Shown piece after piece: positions 5,595-9,151 of a stretch of DNA of 9,151 bases. This stretch comes from an uncultured Clostridia bacterium (GTDB taxonomy: Bacteria; Bacillota_A; Clostridia; TANB77; CAG-508), in the NCBI GenBank assembly GCA_949747745.1, contig CATKFT010000199.1, positions 1 through 9,151 on the forward strand, read 5' to 3'. The position numbers and the translations under genes were made by a program. Under the pieces are notes generated by a model. That model searched no databases, was not told where the DNA came from, and saw only the letters and a list, made by a program, of their open reading frames with translations. Positions within the stretch are counted from its first letter, which is position 1. Every line of letters starts with the position of its first letter.

Positions 5595-6461
5595 TATCTC
5601 TTTTCAAACTTCCTGCTCTTATTTCCCCTGTTCCAATAAATATACCATTTTCATTTTCTATTTTATATATTCCATCTTTTAAATCTTTTGCTATTTTTAC
5701 TCCATTTAAAAACATTTCCATTTGCTTATTATTTAAGCAAATTTTAGGTTTATCTTTTAGTATTTCTTCAAATGTAATTATATGTTTATTTAGAAATTCT
5801 TTATTATCTTTATTTTGTTTTAACTCTTCTATTGTAACTGCATTACTTATATTAAACTTTCCTACCTGTATCCTTTCTAAGTCTTTCATACATCCAATAG
5901 TATTTAATTTTTCAGCAATGTTTTCACATAAAGTTCTTATGTATGTTCCTTTTGAACATTCTACCATAAAAATAATTTCACTATTTTCTTTATCTAAATT
6001 ATTTAAATATAAATTATATATTTCTATGTTTCTTGGTTCTACTTTAACTGTTTTTCCTAAACGAGCATATTCATATAGTTTCTTTCCATTTATTTTAATT
6101 GCAGAATACATTGGTGGATATTGCTCTTGCTTTCCGAATAAATTCTTGTAAAACTGCTTTTACATTTTCTTCTGAAATGTCGTTTTTTCCGAATTTCCTT
6201 TTGTTCTATTATATTACCTGTTATATCCGCTGTATCTGTCTTTATTCCTAATTTTAAAGTAGCTTTATATATCTTATCATGTTCTATTAAATATTTTGAT
6301 AATTTAGTACCTTTTCCAATAAGTAGTGGTAATACTCCAGTAGCATTTGGGTCTAATGTTCCAGTATGTCCTACTTTTTCTTTAAATGTTTTTTTTACAA
6401 TCGCTACAACATCATGTGATGTGTAGTCTTTTTCTTTATGAATTAATATAATTCCATCCAT
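5584..6461 (-). CDS. truB: tRNA pseudouridine-55 synthase TruB, with two in-frame CGG shift sites
   Basis: TruB isomerises U55 in the T-loop of most tRNAs to pseudouridine. The start is ATG at 6461-6459, with GGAG (complement of 6468-6471) 6 bases upstream. Literal translation breaks twice; omitting the minus-strand C at 6191 and at 6136 gives a continuous 291-residue protein, the normal bacterial length. The catalytic motif GHTGTLDPNATGVLPLLIG carries Asp37. After the second shift the protein reads FIGKQEQYPPMYSAIKINGK and KLYEYARLGK, the family's FxGxxxQxPPxYSAxKxxGxxLYxxAR region, with the restored Gly109 at its conserved glycine. SKGTYIRTLCENIAEKL is also typical. The C-terminal part resembles the small domain of Gram-positive TruB. 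Last gene of the infB-rbfA-nrnA-truB cluster; 56 bases after nrnA. Confidence 0.93.
6134..6136 (-). other. In-frame CGG shift site 7 (truB, after residue 108)
   Basis: In the frame set by site 6 the minus strand reads TTT ATT CGG AAA GCA. Omitting the C (complement of 6136) gives TTT ATT GGA AAG CAA GAG CAA TAT CCA CCA ATG, restoring the conserved FxGxxxQxPP motif of TruB. Confidence 0.87.
6189..6191 (-). other. In-frame CGG shift site 6 (truB, after residue 90)
   Basis: On the minus strand GAA ATT CGG AAA is read. Omitting the C (complement of 6191) gives GAA ATT GGA AAA AAC GAC ATT TCA, Glu-Ile-Gly-Lys-Asn-Asp-Ile-Ser, and the next 18 codons lead to site 7. Confidence 0.8.
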
Positions 6462-6490
6462 ATTTAGCTCCTAATTTATCCTTTAAAAGA

Positions 6491-6507
6491 GTTGCATACC
6501 ATGCAAC
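6491..6507 (-). other. Hairpin between nrnA and truB
   Basis: GTTGCAT/ATGCAAC, 7 pairs with a 3-base loop, in the 56-base gap. On the minus strand it is followed by TCTTTT, too short a T-run for a strong terminator; it may be a weak attenuator or a processing site between the two genes. Confidence 0.45.
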
Positions 6508-6517
6508 CCTTAGATAT

Positions 6518-7468
6518 TTATTTCAAATAATTCTTAACCTCGTTTATAATTTTCTCCTTAGCCTCGAAAAGTGGCATATGCATTGCACATCCTGCTGCAC
6601 GTATGTGTCCTCCTCCACCAAACATCATACATACATCTGATACATTAACATATTCATTTGAACGTAGGGAACCTTTGAAGTAGCCGTCTGCTTCTCTTAA
6701 TAATATTGAAACTTCTACTCCCTCTATTGTTCTTCCTATATCTACTAACCCATCATGGTCTCCATTTTTTGCTTCTACTTTTTCTTCATCTTCTTTTGTA
6801 ATATATGTAAATGCAATTTTTCCATCTTCTAATAATTCTAATCTGTCTATTGCAATTCTCATCAACGCAAAATTTCCTTTTGTTCTTATTTCTAATACTC
6901 TTCTATATACATCTGAAACATTTACACCTATGCTTAATAACCACGATGTAAATTCAAATGTTTCTTTTGATGTTCCTTGATATTTGAAGCCTCCTGTATC
7001 AGTTATAATTCCTGTAAGTAAACATGTTCCTATTTCTTTTGTTATGTTTACTCCTAGGAATTCTAATACAAGTATAAGTATTTGGCAACATGCTGGTGCA
7101 TCTATGTTTACGAAATTATAATCTGCAAACATAGTATTGCTTCCATGGTGATCTATGTTTATTGTTACTTTTGCATCTTCAAAATATCTCGCAAATCCAT
7201 TTAGTCTTTTCATATCAGATGCATCCAAAGATATTGCTAAGTCATATTGCTCTATATCTGTTTCTTTTTTTATTTCATTTGCTCCTGTTAGAAAATCAAA
7301 TGTTTCTGGATGTTCTGGTATTACTACATCTACATCCTTATTTAGTTGTTTTAGAGCATTATACATTGCAAGAGAACTTCCAATTGCATCTCCATCTGGT
7401 GATTCATGTGTTAATATTACTATTTTATCTGCTTTTTGTATTTCTTCTTTTATATTATCTAATGTCAT
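6518..7468 (-). CDS. nrnA: Bifunctional oligoribonuclease and pAp phosphatase NrnA (DHH/DHHA1 family)
   Basis: NrnA degrades short RNA oligomers to mononucleotides and dephosphorylates 3'-phosphoadenosine 5'-phosphate, using Mn ions in the cytoplasm. The 316-residue length is typical. The DHH domain shows ILTHESPDGDAIGSSLA at residues 18-34 (metal ligands His21, Asp25, Asp27), SLDASD at 80-85 (metal-ligand Asp82) and INIDHHGSN at 103-111 (DHH at 106-108). The C-terminal DHHA1 domain ends in FGGGGHIRAAGCAM (residues 283-296), the substrate-binding GGGH motif. AAAGGA lies 8 bases before the minus-strand ATG. Directly upstream of that ribosome site is a complete copy of the dispersed repeat (7486-7560), so the transcript from rbfA runs through it. 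The gene has no in-frame CGG and no frame break. Placement between rbfA and truB is common in clostridia. Confidence 0.95.
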   Translation of the reverse strand: MTLDNIKEEIQKADKIVILTHESPDGDAIGSSLAMYNALKQLNKDVDVVIPEHPETFDFLTGANEIKKETDIEQYDLAISLDASDMKRLNGFARYFEDAKVTINIDHHGSNTMFADYNFVNIDAPACCQILILVLEFLGVNITKEIGTCLLTGIITDTGGFKYQGTSKETFEFTSWLLSIGVNVSDVYRRVLEIRTKGNFALMRIAIDRLELLEDGKIAFTYITKEDEEKVEAKNGDHDGLVDIGRTIEGVEVSILLREADGYFKGSLRSNEYVNVSDVCMMFGGGGHIRAAGCAMHMPLFEAKEKIINEVKNYLK

Positions 7469-7485
7469 TTACAATTCCTTTCTTA

Positions 7486-7560
7486 AGAACCCTCCATTTT
7501 CTGCAAGAGTAAAGTCCCCTTTATTTAAGGGGGCTGTCACCGTAGGCGACTGGGGTTCTT
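7486..7560 (-). repeat. Complete copy of the dispersed hairpin repeat (copy D), MITE/REP-like
   Basis: A 75-base unit with inverted ends AAGAACCC and GGGTTCTT. Inside, TGCAAGAGTAAAGTCCCC is the reverse complement of the fragment at 5104-5121; CCCCTT/AAGGGG (7517-7533) forms a hairpin; and GTCACC GTA GGCGAC forms a second one. It fills most of the 131-base gap between rbfA and nrnA and ends just upstream of the nrnA ribosome site. No target-site duplication is obvious and there is no transposase, so a non-autonomous element moved in trans is only an inference. Confidence 0.75.
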
Positions 7561-7599
7561 ACATGTATTTATCTCTATAAGCATATTAATTAAAAAATT

Positions 7600-7968
7600 C
7601 TATTCCTCTTCTTTTTTTACATCTTTCATTATGTCTTTTAATATAGAATCTATTTTTGCACCATATTCTATTGAATCATCTAGTTCAAATATTAGTTCTG
7701 GTGTGATTCTTAAATTAATTCTTTTTGCTATTTCTGTTCTAATGTATCCAGAAGATTTTTTTAATCCAGCTAATGTTTCTTTTTGGTTTTTTGAATTTAA
7801 TATACTTACATATATTTTGGCATATTTTAAGTCTGGTGTTATTTTTGCTTTTGTAACACTAATTAATCCTGTTACATTTGGGTTGTTTAACTCATAACTA
7901 ATTATATGACTTATTTCCTTTTTTAATTCCTCATTTATCCTTTCAAATCTAGGATTGTTATTTGGCAT
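7600..7968 (-). CDS. rbfA: 30S ribosome-binding factor RbfA
   Basis: RbfA is a small KH-like protein that binds the immature 30S subunit and helps 16S rRNA 5'-end maturation, also in cold adaptation. The product has 122 residues, the normal size. Typical parts are FERINEELKKEISHII near the N-terminus, VTKAKITPDLKYAKIYVSIL in the middle, GYIRTEIAKRINLRITPELIFELDDSIEYG near residues 74-103, and a charged lysine/glutamate tail. The ribosome site is GAAAGGAGG, about 7 bases before the minus-strand ATG. It follows infB after 249 bases of non-coding sequence; the ylxP gene found between infB and rbfA in Bacillus is absent. Confidence 0.95.
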   Translation of the reverse strand: MPNNNPRFERINEELKKEISHIISYELNNPNVTGLISVTKAKITPDLKYAKIYVSILNSKNQKETLAGLKKSSGYIRTEIAKRINLRITPELIFELDDSIEYGAKIDSILKDIMKDVKKEEE

Positions 7969-7984
7969 GTTTTTTGCCTCCTTT

Positions 7985-8004
7985 CAAAATTCTTTAGAAT
8001 TTTG
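7985..8004 (-). promoter_or_regulatory. Hairpin just upstream of the rbfA ribosome-binding site
   Basis: CAAAATTCT pairs with AGAATTTTG across a 2-base centre (20 bases, perfect). It abuts the AAAGGAGG of rbfA on the minus strand without covering it. It could protect the rbfA transcript after processing or keep the ribosome site open. No T-tract follows, so it is not a terminator. Confidence 0.45.
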
Positions 8005-8035
8005 TACTCTTCTCTTTTCATTATTCACTTTTTTT

Positions 8036-8155
8036 GCAGTCTGTTTCCATTAGTAAATATATTTGATTTTCTACATTTCAAGCTTCCCACGCTAACAGGT
8101 ATTTCCATGTCTCCTTGCTGTCTGCTTTCCATTTCGAAAATAAAATATATTTACT
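8036..8155 (-). repeat. Long inverted repeat with a GC-richer centre in the infB-rbfA gap
   Basis: AGTAAATATATTTGATTTTC (8052-8071) is matched by its inverse at 8136-8155 with one mismatch in 20, enclosing 64 bases that are clearly less AT-rich than the surroundings. Within the minus-strand centre, AAGC/GCTT and ACAG/CTGT can pair in nested fashion. An imperfect direct repeat, GC(A/T)GTCTG(C)TTTCCATT, lies at 8036-8051 and 8117-8133. A 35-codon frame (8132-8025, minus) runs through it but has no ribosome site at its start. The whole looks like a folded RNA element or a small mobile element; I recognise no known family. The rest of the 249-base gap holds only the repeat fragment at 8201-8219 and the hairpin at 7985-8004. 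Confidence 0.5.
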
Positions 8156-8200
8156 CACTCACACTGGTCTTTACTATATGCTTTCTACTAAATTTATTAT

Positions 8201-8219
8201 TGCAAGAGTAAAGTCTCCT
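8201..8219 (-). repeat. Dispersed repeat fragment abutting the infB stop codon (copy E)
   Basis: On the minus strand AGGAGACTTTACTCTTGCA follows directly from the infB stop TAG (8220-8218). It matches the right-hand part of the repeat at 5103-5121 and 7501-7519 with one difference in the core (GGAGAC for GGGGAC). Only this end is present. Confidence 0.6.
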
Positions 8220-9151
8220 ATTTTTTTACTTCTTCCATCACATAAACCTCTAGTATGTCACCTTCTTGTATATCATTATAATTTTCTATTTGTAAACCAC
8301 ACTCATACCCTTTTGCAACTTCCTTTGCATCATCTTTAAACCTTTTTAATGAAATTAGTTTTCCATCATATATAACAACATTATCTCTAATTACTCTTAT
8401 TCCTGCATTTCTTGCTACTTTTCCATCTGTTACATAACATCCTGCTATTGTTCCAACACTACTTACTTTAAATGTTTGTCTAATTTCTGCATTTCCTATT
8501 ACTTTTTCTTCATATACTGGATCAAGCATTCCTTTCATTGCAGCTTCTACATCTTCAATTGCCTGGTATATAACTGAATATTGCTTTATTTCTACTTCTT
8601 CTTTTTTTGCTACATCTTTTGCTATTGGGTCTGGTCTTACATTAAATGCTATTATAATTGCATTTGAAACTTTTGCAAGTGTTACATCTGATTCTGTAAC
8701 TCCTCCAACATTTGCATGTATTACTTTTATCTGTACTTCTTCATTTGATATTTTTTCTAAGCTTTGTGTTACAGCTTCTACTGAACCTTGAACATCTGCT
8801 TTTACTATTAAATTTAGTTGTTTTAAGTTTCCTTTTTCTATTTGGGTAAATAAATCTGTTAATGTTACTTTTGATGTTGCATTTATAGATTTTTCTCTCC
8901 TACTACGTTTTCTTCTTTCTATTAAGTGTTTTGCTGTTTTTTCATCTTTTACTTCATAGAAAGTATCTCCTGCTTCTGGTACTTCTGTTAAACCTGTTAT
9001 TTCTACTGGTGTTGATGGTCCTGCTTTTTTTACTTTTTTACCTTTATCATCTGTCATTGCTCTTATTCTACCTATTGTAGAACCAACAACAATTGTATCT
9101 CCAATATCTAGAGTACCACGTTGTACAAGCATACTTACAACAGGACCTCTT
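8218..9151 (-). CDS. infB: Translation initiation factor IF-2, C-terminal part
   Basis: IF-2 is the GTPase that brings formyl-methionyl initiator tRNA to the 30S subunit and promotes subunit joining. The frame is open to the window edge, giving the last 310 residues; the GTPase domain is outside. The first visible residues, [23 protein letters not shown], begin the beta-barrel domain II; a charged linker [10 protein letters not shown] and then [19 protein letters not shown] open domain C1; [13 protein letters not shown] sequence ([22 protein letters not shown]) and [23 protein letters not shown] belong to domain C2, which binds the initiator tRNA. The end is MEEVKK with TAG. No CGG codon occurs in this part. 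First visible gene of the minus-strand cluster. Confidence 0.96.
   Translation of the reverse strand, partial: RGPVVSMLVQRGTLDIGDTIVVGSTIGRIRAMTDDKGKKVKKAGPSTPVEITGLTEVPEAGDTFYEVKDEKTAKHLIERRKRSRREKSINATSKVTLTDLFTQIEKGNLKQLNLIVKADVQGSVEAVTQSLEKISNEEVQIKVIHANVGGVTESDVTLAKVSNAIIIAFNVRPDPIAKDVAKKEEVEIKQYSVIYQAIEDVEAAMKGMLDPVYEEKVIGNAEIRQTFKVSSVGTIAGCYVTDGKVARNAGIRVIRDNVVIYDGKLISLKRFKDDAKEVAKGYECGLQIENYNDIQEGDILEVYVMEEVKK

Noticed and set aside
1099..6191. Ordinary homopolymer sequencing errors as the cause of the frame breaks
   Set aside because: Only site 2 lies in a C run. The others are single Cs between T and GG, while the many long A and T runs in the window cause no frame break at all. 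A systematic error of another kind cannot be fully excluded without reads.
7155..7580. Plus-strand frames opposite nrnA
   Set aside because: They are antisense shadows of a clearly conserved minus-strand gene, with no ribosome site and biased, low-complexity hydrophobic translations.
8025..8132. 35-residue minus-strand open frame as a gene
   Set aside because: No ribosome-binding site precedes its ATG, the internal ATG is only 2 bases from an AAGGAG, and the frame overlaps both arms of a strong inverted repeat. A structured element explains it better.

Overview
The window comes from an AT-rich, endospore-forming member of the Firmicutes, most likely an uncultured clostridium. The evidence is a spoIVA 3' end, a three-gene GerA-type germinant receptor operon, and a classical infB-rbfA-nrnA-truB translation cluster. 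No genus can be named from the sequence alone.

Layout, plus strand: the end of spoIVA (1-446) and a 40-base perfect palindrome that acts as its terminator (445-484). Then a candidate forespore promoter and the germinant receptor genes for subunits A (559-2295), B (2312-3430) and C (3423-4666). A 59-residue membrane protein gene follows (4744-4923). From about 4924 to 5583 there is an accessory stretch: pieces of a dispersed hairpin repeat, and a self-contained small gene (5228-5422) with its own promoter, a dyad in the promoter spacer and a terminator. Minus strand, converging on it from the right: infB (3' part, 8218-9151), rbfA (7600-7968), nrnA (6518-7468) and truB (5584-6461). The gaps in this cluster hold more copies of the same repeat and a separate structured element between infB and rbfA.

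The exceptional feature is translational. Read literally, receptor subunit A is broken by three frameshifts, subunit C by two and truB by two. All seven breaks are a single extra C, and every one lies exactly at an in-frame CGG codon (pattern NNY CGG N). Dropping that C restores the frame and places a glycine (GGN) that fits the protein family. Conversely, none of the recognisable conserved genes has an in-frame CGG that is not such a site. CGG trinucleotides out of frame need no correction, and the same 8-mer TTCTCGGA occurs once in frame (shift needed) and once out of frame (no shift). The best reading is that CGG is not an ordinary arginine codon here: CGGN is either read as a four-base codon or triggers a +1 frameshift, so these seven apparent frameshifts are normal decoding. 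A systematic assembly or basecalling error is the main alternative and must be excluded with reads and peptides. The only in-frame CGG without a shift is codon 4 of the small orphan gene in the accessory stretch, which may be foreign.

If the reading is correct, all the frameshifted genes are functional. The receptor proteins would sit in the spore inner membrane and sense germinants, SpoIVA would form the base of the spore coat, and the minus-strand genes would serve translation initiation, 30S maturation, nanoRNA/pAp turnover and tRNA pseudouridylation.
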